DNA of 64,000 nucleotides from Radiobacillus kanasensis (GTDB lineage: Bacteria > Bacillota > Bacilli > Bacillales > Amphibacillaceae), in the NCBI RefSeq assembly GCF_021049245.1, contig NZ_CP088020.1:3478001-3542000 (forward strand), written 5' to 3'. Position numbers and translations under genes: made by a program. Of this stretch, positions 43,074 to 50,681 are shown in pieces (position 1 is the stretch's first letter; each line of letters starts with the position of its first letter). The notes under the pieces were generated by a model. It saw only the letters and a list, made by a program, of their open reading frames with translations, did not search any database and was not told the DNA's origin.

Positions 43074-44417
43074 TTATTGCTTCGCTGTCCTGCGAGATAA
43101 TACATAACCACCTGCAGATAGAAATAGGACAGTTGCTAGCATAACCCAAGTCCAATTCATGCCTTGGTCCGCTGTTCCACCCATACCCGTATTCGGCATA
43201 TCGGAAGGCATTTCCATGGCGAATTTGTCTGGGAACTGCGCTACAATTCCACCAGATAGTGCTTCTGCAGAACCATACATATGCTCATAGGCCATACGAA
43301 GAGATTCATAGGCTGCTGTATAGTCGCCAGCTGCATAGCTATCAAATGCACTAATCAATTGATCTACGTGCATCTGCAAACCTTCTGCTAACGCACTAGC
43401 AGGGACTTCCCCTTCCGTAGCTGTTTCGATAAATTTAGAAAAATCTTGACGATATTGATTTAACTTATTTAAAGCTTCTTCTTTGGCAGCTTCATCCTCT
43501 TCTGCTGTCGCTGTTACATAATCCACGAAAAATCCAACGTGATTGGACCACATTTCTTTAAATTGTTGACCAGCTTCTTCACCGTAAACAGAAGCTATCG
43601 CATTTGAAAGGTCTTCTGTATTATTGGAAAGTGCCATTGCGGATGCATCAAAGTCATCGGAACCATCTATTCCATTTTGCATCGCCATGACAGCTAAACC
43701 AGCATGCTCCGACAACAAATAGTTTAATTGAGCTCTTAAGTCACCTGCTGGCGTTACAGCCTTCGTATTGTTGAACTTGTCAGGGAATTGATCCACGATT
43801 GCTGCTGAAAGTCCTTTCGCTACCATATGCATATGGCTAATTGCTTCCCTTTCATATTCATAAGCTTTCTCGTAATCACCCGCTACATAACTATCAAATG
43901 CTCCGATCAATTGATTCACGTGCATTTGTAGACCTTCTGCAAGAGAACCAGCTTCTAATCTTTCTCCTGTCGCAGTCTCTAAAAATTTAGAGAAATCCTG
44001 ACGATATTGTGCTAGTTCATCTAATGCTGCTTGTTTTGCTTCCTCGTCTTTGTTTGCTGTCCCTTTTACATAATCTACGAAATAACCAATGTGAGAACTC
44101 CACATTTCTTTAAAAGAGTTTCCTGCTTCTTCTCCATATACAGACGCAATTGCTGCTGACAGATCCTCTGTATTTTTACTTAATGCGGTTGCTGATGCAT
44201 CGAAATCCTCTGCACCTTCTGCCCCTTTTCTCATCGTTTCAATGGCTAAGTATGCATGCTCACTCAGTAAGTGACCTAAATCGCTTCGAAGATCCACCGC
44301 TGCTGTAGAAACGGTTGGGGTTTCATCCTTTGCCGCCTGTACAACGACTCCGTTTGTCACTGGTACTAGAAGTGATAGACTTAGTGGAATGACTACTAAT
44401 GATTTTTTAAGATCCAT
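43074..44417 (-). CDS. Wall-anchored helical-repeat protein (sortase substrate)
   Basis: 447 residues. Signal peptide (KKSLVVIPLSLSLLVPVTNG), then two copies of an alpha-helical domain with a 184-residue period. Copy 1 starts at about residue 42 (DLRSDLGHLLSEHAYLAIET) and copy 2 at about 226 (DLRAQLNYLLSEHAGLAVMA); each ends in FPDKF. Each copy conserves His residues in LLSEH, SHIG/NHVG and LQMHV plus one near HM, a pattern that could bind metal. The C-terminus is a cell-wall sorting signal: MPNTG (407-411), a hydrophobic helix and RRTAKQ. I do not recognise the domain; some databases may call it copper amine oxidase-like, which the sequence does not support. Its promoter matches that of the ECF sigma gene at 47.4-48.0 kb. 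Confidence 0.85.
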   Translation of the reverse strand: MDLKKSLVVIPLSLSLLVPVTNGVVVQAAKDETPTVSTAAVDLRSDLGHLLSEHAYLAIETMRKGAEGAEDFDASATALSKNTEDLSAAIASVYGEEAGNSFKEMWSSHIGYFVDYVKGTANKDEEAKQAALDELAQYRQDFSKFLETATGERLEAGSLAEGLQMHVNQLIGAFDSYVAGDYEKAYEYEREAISHMHMVAKGLSAAIVDQFPDKFNNTKAVTPAGDLRAQLNYLLSEHAGLAVMAMQNGIDGSDDFDASAMALSNNTEDLSNAIASVYGEEAGQQFKEMWSNHVGFFVDYVTATAEEDEAAKEEALNKLNQYRQDFSKFIETATEGEVPASALAEGLQMHVDQLISAFDSYAAGDYTAAYESLRMAYEHMYGSAEALSGGIVAQFPDKFAMEMPSDMPNTGMGGTADQGMNWTWVMLATVLFLSAGGYVLSRRTAKQ

Positions 44418-44461
44418 GAAAATCTCTCCTTTTTTTGTTTGTTATTTGTTTTTCTATACAG

Positions 44462-44490
44462 CTAACGATAGGAGATTTTAAATGGATCAC
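44462..44490 (-). promoter_or_regulatory. ECF-type promoter of the wall-protein/sortase operon
   Basis: Minus strand GTGATC (44490-44485), 17-bp spacer, CGTTAG (44467-44462). The same boxes, in a larger shared context (AAGTGATC-N14-TATCGTTAGCT), occur before the ECF sigma gene at 48048-48076. Confidence 0.8.
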
Positions 44491-44513
44491 TTTTTCTTAA
44501 ATTTTTTTCATAA

Positions 44514-44645
44514 AAGAGGAAGTGCTTGGTTAGCAAATATGAAGAAGTTGGAAGTGGAAAACTTCAATACGTACTAATTTGGTATAAGGATGATGTAACA
44601 TTTACTGCTGAAGAGTTGGCTAAAGTAGCAAATTCATTAGAATAA
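44514..44645 (+). pseudogene. C-terminal remnant of an anti-sigma/DUF4367-like protein
   Basis: An open stretch of about 43 codons without a start ends ... EVGSGKLQYVLIWYKDDVTF, TAEELAKVANSLE, stop at 44643-44645. The motif 'W..DDV.FT...EEL.KVANSL' is typical of the C-terminus of DUF4367-type extracytoplasmic domains found on anti-sigma proteins. The rest of the gene is gone; a stop codon lies just upstream in frame. Confidence 0.5.
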
Positions 44646-44660
44646 CCTAATAATCTAATA

Positions 44661-44702
44661 AGCATAGGTTGTATGGATAAGATATAACCTATGCTCTTAT
44701 TT
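44661..44702. terminator. Bidirectional terminator
   Basis: AGCATAGGTT / AACCTATGCT stem with a 15-base loop and flanking T-rich tails, at the 3' end of the 44712-46292 operon. Confidence 0.8.
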
Positions 44703-44711
44703 GTTTCCATC

Positions 44712-45086
44712 TTATGAATTAACGTCAATGAACTTTGTGCTTACTATCTCTCCATTATCATTAACTGAATATTCAGCGATATAGCTAACTAGTGCGGACG
44801 GGTTAACATTATCTTTAAAGTTAAATCTGACGATCCAGCTTTCAGTAAAATTGTCGTAGTATGTTTCCTCTGCGATAATTTCTACATCTTCTTTATTAAT
44901 TTTTTCTTTATTCTCACTATTGTACTTTTTTACGTCAGAAGACCATTGTTCGGTTGCAATTTTCTCAGCCTGTTCAATACTGATTTTACTTTCATTGTGA
45001 TTTGCTCTATTTTGATTCCCCGTTGAGCAAGAAACCAAAATAACAATTGTTAATAAGAACGATATTATTTTTGTTGTTAATCTCAT
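44712..45086 (-). CDS. Small lipoprotein of the second ECF sigma operon
   Basis: 124 residues. Signal peptide with lipobox LVSC (Cys at about 20). The mature part has IEQAEKIATEQWSSDVKKYN and TESWIVRFNFKD, vaguely PepSY/YxeA-like, but I cannot assign a family. It is 14 bp after the anti-sigma-like gene and should be a surface sensor or target of that sigma system. Base composition is more AT-rich than neighbouring operons. Confidence 0.7.
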   Translation of the reverse strand: MRLTTKIISFLLTIVILVSCSTGNQNRANHNESKISIEQAEKIATEQWSSDVKKYNSENKEKINKEDVEIIAEETYYDNFTESWIVRFNFKDNVNPSALVSYIAEYSVNDNGEIVSTKFIDVNS

Positions 45087-45100
45087 GAAATCCCCACTTT

Positions 45101-45778
45101 CTATTGAATCATAGAGTTTGCAAGCTGGACGGTATCATCTACAGTATAACTATTATCAACATCTGTAATCTGAATTAGGTATGTTGCATTATTTGCATTC
45201 CAGCTAATTTCGTTAAACCCATCGTTTTCGGAAACTTGTGCAGTTATACCATTATCTAGAGTTACAGTCTCGTTACTAGAATTTGAGGATTCTTTTGCCC
45301 CGTTTGGCCATATTTGTATGGTTACTCTCCAATTTGGTGAAGTGGAACTGTAATCAAATTGGATGAAGTCAATTTGGTCTGCTTTAGGATCATTCATTTC
45401 TGGATATGACATAATGGTCAGTTGTTTATTCTCAGGTTCTGAAACAAATCTTGTTGGTACCCTTAGTTTTTTCTGAATTGCTTCTGGTAGCATATCGATA
45501 TTCTCTTTAATATCAGTTGGATAATCACTGGTAAGTTCTTGTATAGGAGGGTTATCTTGCAATGACTTAAAGGGATTTAATGCAAATAGCGCAATACATG
45601 CACCAACTAAAAGCAATGTTGTTAAAAGTTTTGGCATCCAATTATTTATAACGCGCTTTTTATTTGAACTTCCGTGAAGCCAGGACTGAAATCGATTATA
45701 ATCTTCTGAGGTTATTAGAGGTTTGCCCCCAATATGCTTATCTAAATCGTCTTTGAATTCCTGTTCAAAGTAACTCAA
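45101..45778 (-). CDS. Probable membrane anti-sigma factor
   Basis: 225 residues. A cytosolic N-terminus of about 48 residues (MSYFEQEFKDDLDKHIGGKP), a single transmembrane helix (LLTTLLLVGACIALFAL, about 50-67) and an extracytoplasmic domain of about 155 residues, beta-rich (DQIDFIQFDYSSTSPNWRVT, TVTLDNGITAQVSENDG). It overlaps the preceding ECF sigma gene by 14 bp, the usual position of a cognate anti-sigma. No HxxxCxxC zinc motif is present, unlike the RskA-type protein at 46666. Confidence 0.75.
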   Translation of the reverse strand: MSYFEQEFKDDLDKHIGGKPLITSEDYNRFQSWLHGSSNKKRVINNWMPKLLTTLLLVGACIALFALNPFKSLQDNPPIQELTSDYPTDIKENIDMLPEAIQKKLRVPTRFVSEPENKQLTIMSYPEMNDPKADQIDFIQFDYSSTSPNWRVTIQIWPNGAKESSNSSNETVTLDNGITAQVSENDGFNEISWNANNATYLIQITDVDNSYTVDDTVQLANSMIQ

Positions 45779-46292
45779 GGTTCTTTCCTCCTAACTTTGT
45801 TCTTAATTTCTCCTTTGCCCGTTGGATACGTGTCTTTACAGTAGATTCATTTAGTTTTAAGGACTCACTGATTTCTTTAATGCTTAAATCTCTGTAGTAT
45901 CTTAAAACTAATATTTCTCTATATTTTACCGGTAGAGATAGGATGGAATGAGCAACTTGCTGTTTTCTTTCCTCTTCTACTAATAACTCCTCTGATGTTT
46001 TTGATTTCGACGAGATTACATTCCATTGTTCGGTTAAGAGGTGAAATCTGTGCAAAGGGGACTTCAAATAATCCTTGCATTTATTAATAGCAATTCTGTA
46101 AAGCCATGCTTTGAATGCCTTCTCACTATTCTTAAAGCTGTCTAGACTCTTATAAGTTTTAATTAAAAATTCCTGGAACAAGTCATCCGTCACGGAATAA
46201 TTTTTCACATAGGAAAAAATTAGTCTTTTAATACCCTCACCATAATTGGAGATAATATATTGGATAATTTCCTCTTTTGATTGACCATCCAT
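45765..46292 (-). CDS. ECF RNA polymerase sigma factor 2
   Basis: 175 residues with region 2 (LIFSYVKNYSVTDDLFQEFL, FKAWLYRIAINKCKDYL) and region 4 (LPVKYREILVLRYYRDLSIK, NESTVKTRIQRAKEKLR). The start is ATG 46292 behind GGAG at nine bases; a TTG at 46307 is an alternative. It forms an operon with the anti-sigma-like protein and the small lipoprotein. A GGGAC-17-CGTC pair upstream (46358-46333) could be an autoregulatory ECF promoter but overlaps a region with possible repeat character. Confidence 0.9.
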   Translation of the reverse strand: MDGQSKEEIIQYIISNYGEGIKRLIFSYVKNYSVTDDLFQEFLIKTYKSLDSFKNSEKAFKAWLYRIAINKCKDYLKSPLHRFHLLTEQWNVISSKSKTSEELLVEEERKQQVAHSILSLPVKYREILVLRYYRDLSIKEISESLKLNESTVKTRIQRAKEKLRTKLGGKNLELL

Positions 46293-46307
46293 TATTGATT
46301 GCTCCAA

Positions 46308-46665
46308 TTTTACTCACCACCTTCACACTAAAGACGATAGTAGCTTTAAAAAAGTCCCAAAAATTTAAAATATTAACGAATGTCCCTGTATTATGCTGTA
46401 AGTCCCCCTATTACGTTACTCCTTGTCCTAGTAATACCAACATCTAGGTAACTAAAAGCCCTTAGAATAGCATTTAGCGAATTCCACTCCATTACACACC
46501 CACTATCTTTTTTCTTGAACTTTTCCTTTTCAATAAAATTATCAACAGAAGTCTAGTTAGTGCTTATCTTGCCATCGCTGCAAATGTCAGGAGTATAGTT
46601 CAACCGATTTTTATACTTCGTCAACACGCAAAAAAATAGAACCGAATTTAATCGGTCCTATTCCT
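46308..46665. other. Intergenic region between the two sigma operons
   Basis: 358 bp. Contains a terminator for the RskA operon (AATAGGACCGA / TCGGTTCTATTTTTTT on the minus strand, about 46631-46662). From 46375 to 46435 there are GTCCCTGTATTATGC and GTCCCCCT words reminiscent of short interspersed sequences in Bacillaceae. No gene. Confidence 0.45.
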
Positions 46666-47415
46666 CTATAAAGAAGAGCTTAAAATAATTTCCCCTTTGG
46701 GGGTTTTATTGGTCGGGTTTGGTTCTTTCGTTATGGCTATGGTGTCCCAGTTGTGCTCCCCTTCATAGTTTACATGATAGGAAACTGCTCCTTCTCCATT
46801 ATCATTTGGGACAAAGGTTCCCGCTCGATATGGTTTGCCTTCTTCTAGCACCCAGACTTGATAGGCTTCGTCTCCATTTAAAGGTTCAAGCTGATTTGCC
46901 TGAACAACGACATTCATTCCATCCTCTTTTTCAATCATCGTTGCAGATGCTTCTGCTTCTATACCTTCTGAAGCCTTTAACTGCACGGAACCTAATATTT
47001 TATCTAAACTAACTTCCGGTTCAGCCGTTTCCGTATTATCCTGATTTACCAAAGCATAGATATTCCCCATCAGGGAAACGACTAAAGCAGCGGCAATGAG
47101 TGACATAACTCCTCGGTTTGGAGTTCGTTTCATCATAGGCTGTGTCTCTTCATCCTTAGGTTTTATTTCATTATCCTGTTTTCCCGTTTGCTTTTCCTCG
47201 TCGAATACATTCGTCAATACTCTATCCTTCATAGACGGTGGTGGGGTTATAGGTTCAGAGTCAAATGGCAAGTCTTCTGTTAGCATTCTTAATTCTTCCA
47301 GTTCTTCCGAGCACTCCACACACTCTTCCAAGTGCTTTTCAAATCGCTTCTTTTCTACCTCATCCAATTGATTATTGAAGTAATCGATCAACAAATCCGC
47401 TTCCTTATGAGCCAT
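46666..47415 (-). CDS. RskA-type membrane anti-sigma factor
   Basis: 249 residues. The N-terminal zinc anti-sigma motif HxxxCxxC is complete (H28, C32, C35 in KHLEECVECSEEL). A transmembrane helix spans about 103-123 (VMSLIAAALVVSLMGNIYAL). The C-terminal extracytoplasmic part is an RskA-type beta domain (VVVQANQLEPLNGDEAYQVW, DTIAITKEPNPTNKTPKGEI). It holds the upstream-encoded ECF sigma inactive until the outer domain is processed. The ATG directly follows the sigma stop codon (TAGATG), with GGGGAGG inside the sigma gene. Confidence 0.92.
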   Translation of the reverse strand: MAHKEADLLIDYFNNQLDEVEKKRFEKHLEECVECSEELEELRMLTEDLPFDSEPITPPPSMKDRVLTNVFDEEKQTGKQDNEIKPKDEETQPMMKRTPNRGVMSLIAAALVVSLMGNIYALVNQDNTETAEPEVSLDKILGSVQLKASEGIEAEASATMIEKEDGMNVVVQANQLEPLNGDEAYQVWVLEEGKPYRAGTFVPNDNGEGAVSYHVNYEGEHNWDTIAITKEPNPTNKTPKGEIILSSSL

Positions 47416-47973
47416 CTACTCCACCTCCCCTTCTGTGGTATTGGATATATATTTCCTTAGATGCTTGAGAGCAAGCCTGACTCGACCTTTCACCGTTCCC
47501 AGCGGGATATTGCAAGCCTCTGATATCTGCCTTTGCGAGAGTCCCTTAAAGTAAAAAAGCTCCACAATCTTTCTTTGATCCTCTGCTAATTCTTGAACGG
47601 CTTCTCTCAAATTCTGTCCTTCTTCTTTCCATTGTATGATATCTTCCGTGGACGGATCATTCGCTTGAATAGCATCTCGTTCTTCTAAGGTGTAGGTTGT
47701 TTCCTTTTTCTTTTTTAATAAATCTAGACATGTATTTCTCGTAACGGTCAATAACCAGGAAGAGAATTTTCCTTTTTCTTCTTTATAAAGCCCCTTTTTG
47801 GTCCAGAGTTTTATAAAGACTTCTTGGATGGCTTCTTCAGATATATCCGAGCTTCCAGTCATACGATAAGAAAAAGAAAATAATAGCTTTTCATAACGGT
47901 CATACAATGCTTCTAGTGCCTGCTTATCGCCTTGCTGCACTAGATGATATAACTCAACGTCCCGTTCACTCAT
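47416..47973 (-). CDS. ECF RNA polymerase sigma factor 1 (RskA-linked, SigK-like)
   Basis: 185 residues. Region 2 (LLFSFSYRMTGSSDISEEAI, FSSWLLTVTRNTCLDLL) and region 4 (LAEDQRKIVELFYFKGLSQR, IPLGTVKGRVRLALKHL) are complete. The start is ATG 47973 (MSERDVELY) behind AAGGAGATTGCT; an earlier in-frame reading lacks a ribosome binding site. It is coupled to the RskA-type anti-sigma. It is preceded by a promoter (48076-48048) that also occurs, box for box, before the wall-protein gene at 43.1-44.4 kb, so it probably regulates itself and that operon. Confidence 0.93.
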   Translation of the reverse strand: MSERDVELYHLVQQGDKQALEALYDRYEKLLFSFSYRMTGSSDISEEAIQEVFIKLWTKKGLYKEEKGKFSSWLLTVTRNTCLDLLKKKKETTYTLEERDAIQANDPSTEDIIQWKEEGQNLREAVQELAEDQRKIVELFYFKGLSQRQISEACNIPLGTVKGRVRLALKHLRKYISNTTEGEVE

Positions 47974-48047
47974 AGCAATCTCCTTTTCTACAGTTAATAC
48001 CTTCATACTACCACATGCCTTTCTAAAAAAGGAGGTTTCGTACTTAG

Positions 48048-48076
48048 CTAACGATAGAAATAGCGAGTTAGATCAC
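48048..48076 (-). promoter_or_regulatory. ECF-type autoregulatory promoter of sigma factor 1
   Basis: Minus strand GTGATC (48076-48071), 17-bp spacer, CGTTAG (48053-48048). Boxes and spacing are identical to the promoter at 44462-44490, while the spacer differs in most of its bases. Confidence 0.8.
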
Positions 48077-48091
48077 TTATTTTTCATTAAA

Positions 48092-48115
48092 TAAAAAAGA
48101 GGCGCTTCGGCCTCT
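48092..48115 (-). terminator. Terminator of the chemoreceptor gene
   Basis: AGAGGC-N6-GCCTCT stem with a TTTTTT tail on the minus strand; touches the stop codon. Confidence 0.85.
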
Positions 48116-49877
48116 ATAATTGAAATTTCTTCATATGTTTATCTAAATCTTTAGACAACGCATCTAATCTTTTCGCACTTTCCGTTACTTCTTCAACCGA
48201 GCTATTCGATTGTTGGGCAGAAGCTGCGGTCTGCTCGATTCCTGCTGCTGACTCTTCTGCAACGGCTGCTATACTATCTATGGCTTGGCTCATTTCATTG
48301 CTATTCGATGTAATAACTTGTAGATCCGTAGAGATTCTTTTCGAATTTTCAACCATTTCGAGAACGGAGTGTTTAATCTGATCAAACGTTTTTCTCGTTA
48401 ACTGAATTTGTTCGGTTCCTTCCTCTACTTCCTCATAGCTTTTACTAAGTGAATGGACGACATAATCAGAGCTATTCGTAATTCGCTTGACGATATCTGT
48501 AATCTCTCCTACAGATTTGGAAACTTGTTCGGCTAATTTTCTTACTTCATTAGCCACTACGGCGAATCCTTTTCCTTGCTCTCCTGCCCGAGCGGCTTCA
48601 ATCGCCGCATTCAGTGCTAATAAGTTCGTTTGTTCCGCCACACCTTGAATCACTTCTATTAGTTTCGTAATCTCTTTCGTATCTCCACTTAAATCATCTA
48701 CTCGGTTAACCGCTTCACTTACTTTTTCGTAAATGTTCTGCATTTGATCAACAGATTGATCCATTAGTTCCGTACCGTCTTCTGCCATCTTCAATACGTG
48801 ACTGGAAGTACTGGATACGGCTTGTCCATTCTCATGAGCATTACTTACTTTAGTCGTAAACTGGCCCATGACATGTGCTAAGTTAGAAGCATTGGTTGCC
48901 TGCGCCTCTGATCCTGAAGATAATTCTTGCATCGTTGCAGCGACCTGGTTGCTTGATTCCTTCACTTGATCGGATGTCTGAGTCAGCCACTCACTTTGTT
49001 CTGTTACTTGTTTAGAAGCTACGGATACATTTTCTATGATAGAACGAAGATTAGATTGCAGATGATTCAATGCATCCGTTAACGTTTTCGTTTCATCCTT
49101 CGTATTCACAATTAATGGTTCATGATGGAGCTCCCCATTCGCTATTTCTTCCATTCTATTAGACACGTTAATAATCGGTTTTGTAATTCTTCCCGATATA
49201 AACCATACAAGCAAGGCACCTATCAGAAGGGCAACTCCAATCGATATTCCCATAACGCTTAGCAACCTGTTTGCCCCTGCATTAAAGTCAACCATATAAG
49301 TACCTGCACTAATAATCCAGCCCCAGTTCTCTTCTTGCTCTGCATAAGTCACCTTCGGCTCGATGGCGTCTGGATTAGTCGGCAGTGGCCAATCATAATA
49401 ACTGAAACCATTCCCTTCAAGAGCTGATTCCACGATTACTTTCCCTACATTAACACCATTCGGATCTTCCTTACCCCAGAGATTGGAACCTTCTGAGTTT
49501 GGATGGGCCAGTAATGTTCCTTCTTCATCAATGACAAAGAAATATCCATTTTCTCCAATATTAATTGCTGGGTCAATTGGTCTCGTTCCGTCTTCTTGCA
49601 GCTCTCCTAGTAATGCTACCTTTAATCTTTCCTGTGCTTCCTCTTCCGTCAAGTCGCCTTCTTCCACCTGATTATATAGACTGTTTGCCAATTTAACAGC
49701 CATCTTAACATTGTTTTGTAAGTTGACTTCACCTAATTCATTTAAATCTTTTTTACTCGTTTCATAGCCTATCATCCCAATTACCAACGATGGAACCGCT
49801 AACAATAAAAGGCATACTACAATAATTTTAACCCGTAATGATCTTACATATAAAAATCGACCCATCCCCATCCCCAT
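48114..49877 (-). CDS. Methyl-accepting chemotaxis protein with Cache sensor
   Basis: 587 residues. Two transmembrane helices (about 15-38 and 205-230) flank an extracytoplasmic single-Cache domain ([36 protein letters not shown]), the layout used for small organic ligands. A HAMP region (about 228-282) and the cytosolic signalling hairpin follow, with the tip [20 protein letters not shown] and [14 protein letters not shown]. Three in-frame ATG codons lie within a tandem GGGGAT repeat at 49865-49877; the middle one (49871) is best spaced from the G run acting as ribosome binding site. It is monocistronic and no other chemotaxis gene is nearby. Confidence 0.93.
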   Translation of the reverse strand: MGMGMGRFLYVRSLRVKIIVVCLLLLAVPSLVIGMIGYETSKKDLNELGEVNLQNNVKMAVKLANSLYNQVEEGDLTEEEAQERLKVALLGELQEDGTRPIDPAINIGENGYFFVIDEEGTLLAHPNSEGSNLWGKEDPNGVNVGKVIVESALEGNGFSYYDWPLPTNPDAIEPKVTYAEQEENWGWIISAGTYMVDFNAGANRLLSVMGISIGVALLIGALLVWFISGRITKPIINVSNRMEEIANGELHHEPLIVNTKDETKTLTDALNHLQSNLRSIIENVSVASKQVTEQSEWLTQTSDQVKESSNQVAATMQELSSGSEAQATNASNLAHVMGQFTTKVSNAHENGQAVSSTSSHVLKMAEDGTELMDQSVDQMQNIYEKVSEAVNRVDDLSGDTKEITKLIEVIQGVAEQTNLLALNAAIEAARAGEQGKGFAVVANEVRKLAEQVSKSVGEITDIVKRITNSSDYVVHSLSKSYEEVEEGTEQIQLTRKTFDQIKHSVLEMVENSKRISTDLQVITSNSNEMSQAIDSIAAVAEESAAGIEQTAASAQQSNSSVEEVTESAKRLDALSKDLDKHMKKFQL

Positions 49878-49963
49878 CCCCCCAAACTATGTTGATAGGT
49901 CGATCATACCACATAATATGACAAAATTCGATATATTTTTCAGAATTTTTAGTTTGTTATGAG

Positions 49964-49995
49964 CAAAAAAAGGAGAGTGCCTAAATTGCACTCCC
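49964..49995 (-). terminator. Terminator of the riboswitch-controlled membrane-protein gene
   Basis: GGGAGTGC / GCACTCTCC stem followed by seven T on the minus strand. Confidence 0.88.
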
Positions 49996-50005
49996 AATCG
50001 GTATT

Positions 50006-50434
50006 TTACCGCACTTTCTCTTCTTCCTCCAAAAACGTCACAAACGTACGAAACCCTAATACTGGCTGTTGTTTTACCATTTGGATAAATTTTTGCTTCG
50101 TGGACTCTGGAACGACATCACTCTGCTCTATTCTCTTCACTATATGTTGGTTACTTTGCTTTTGTATTTCTTTGCGTAGAACTTTGGATTCTTTTGATAA
50201 AGCCATTCCAATAGCTGCCATGAGTGCTAAAATGATCAATGATATGTTTAATCCATTACCTATCCCGTTGGTAAAAAGCATGATAAAAGCATTTAATAAC
50301 GAAACAATGATTAATGGAAAAGAGATGGACGTATAAATAGAAGACTTTTTCATCAAAGGTCTAATCTTTTCACTGATCGCTTCCATTTCCCTTTGTATAT
50401 ACTGCGGCATTCTTTGAAACGTCATTGGATTCAT
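50006..50434 (-). CDS. Small membrane protein under Mn2+ riboswitch control (DUF5392/YwnF-like)
   Basis: 142 residues. A charged N-terminus (QYIQREMEAISEKIRPLMKK), two adjacent transmembrane helices (about 35-55 and 65-82: ISFPLIIVSLLNAFIMLF, LNISLIILALMAAIGMAL) and a long basic-helical cytosolic tail ending LEEEEKVR. Size and layout recall YwnF/DUF5392 proteins, but I am not certain. It does not resemble known Mn exporters (MntP, TerC, MneP). AGGAGGGG precedes the ATG at 50434. It follows a complete yybP-ykoY aptamer and switchable terminator, so expression should rise with Mn2+. Confidence 0.75.
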   Translation of the reverse strand: MNPMTFQRMPQYIQREMEAISEKIRPLMKKSSIYTSISFPLIIVSLLNAFIMLFTNGIGNGLNISLIILALMAAIGMALSKESKVLRKEIQKQSNQHIVKRIEQSDVVPESTKQKFIQMVKQQPVLGFRTFVTFLEEEEKVR

Positions 50435-50462
50435 CAGAACCCCTCCTATTGAATTTTAATCC

Positions 50463-50495
50463 AAAAAGACCTATACCACCTCTGGTATAGGTCTT
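50463..50495 (-). terminator. Riboswitch-controlled terminator
   Basis: A 13-bp perfect stem AAGACCTATACCA / TGGTATAGGTCTT, four-base loop, then TTTTT. The 5' arm can alternatively pair with an upstream GGTATAGGT (50517-50509), giving an anti-terminator. Confidence 0.9.
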
Positions 50496-50525
50496 CACTA
50501 CAAGCAATACCTATACCGTAAAAGG

Positions 50526-50616
50526 TAAGGTCTTGCTAACAACTCGTTGGTTGCCAACCAAGCCGAGAGCATGCGCTCTGTATTGACGACTTAGGCTGTT
50601 AAAGCTACTCCCCTTA
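50526..50616 (-). ncRNA. yybP-ykoY (manganese) riboswitch aptamer
   Basis: Minus strand. P1 is TAAGG (50616-50612) pairing with CCTTA (50530-50526). The conserved loop-1 strand AAGGGGAGTAGC (50615-50604), loop-3 element CGTCAATAC, the GCTCTCGGCTTGG and TTGGCAACCAA hairpins and the 3' strand GCAAGACCTT all match the motif. Mn2+ binding should stabilise P1, freeing GGTATAGGT to block the terminator (ON switch). Confidence 0.87.
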
Positions 50617-50636
50617 AGGAATATGAACTTATATAT

Positions 50637-50665
50637 AGCTTACAACCATCTCATGGCCTTGTCAA
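50637..50665 (-). promoter_or_regulatory. Sigma-A promoter of the riboswitch transcript
   Basis: Minus strand TTGACA (50665-50660), 17-bp spacer, TAAGCT (50642-50637), 20-odd bases before the aptamer. Confidence 0.7.
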
Positions 50666-50681
50666 AGGAAAATACTCCGAA

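Noticed and set aside
46333..46358. GGGAC-N17-CGTC as an ECF promoter for sigma factor 2
   Set aside because: Plausible spacing, but only one instance, and the GGGAC part belongs to a stretch with repeated GTCCC words that look like an interspersed repeat; not strong enough to list as a promoter.
50526..50616. Leader RNA considered as a purine or other nucleoside riboswitch because of the neighbouring YjiH-type gene
   Set aside because: The conserved GGGGAGTAGC, CGTCA and GCAAGACCTT elements fit yybP-ykoY, and the RNA lies downstream of, not before, the YjiH-type gene.
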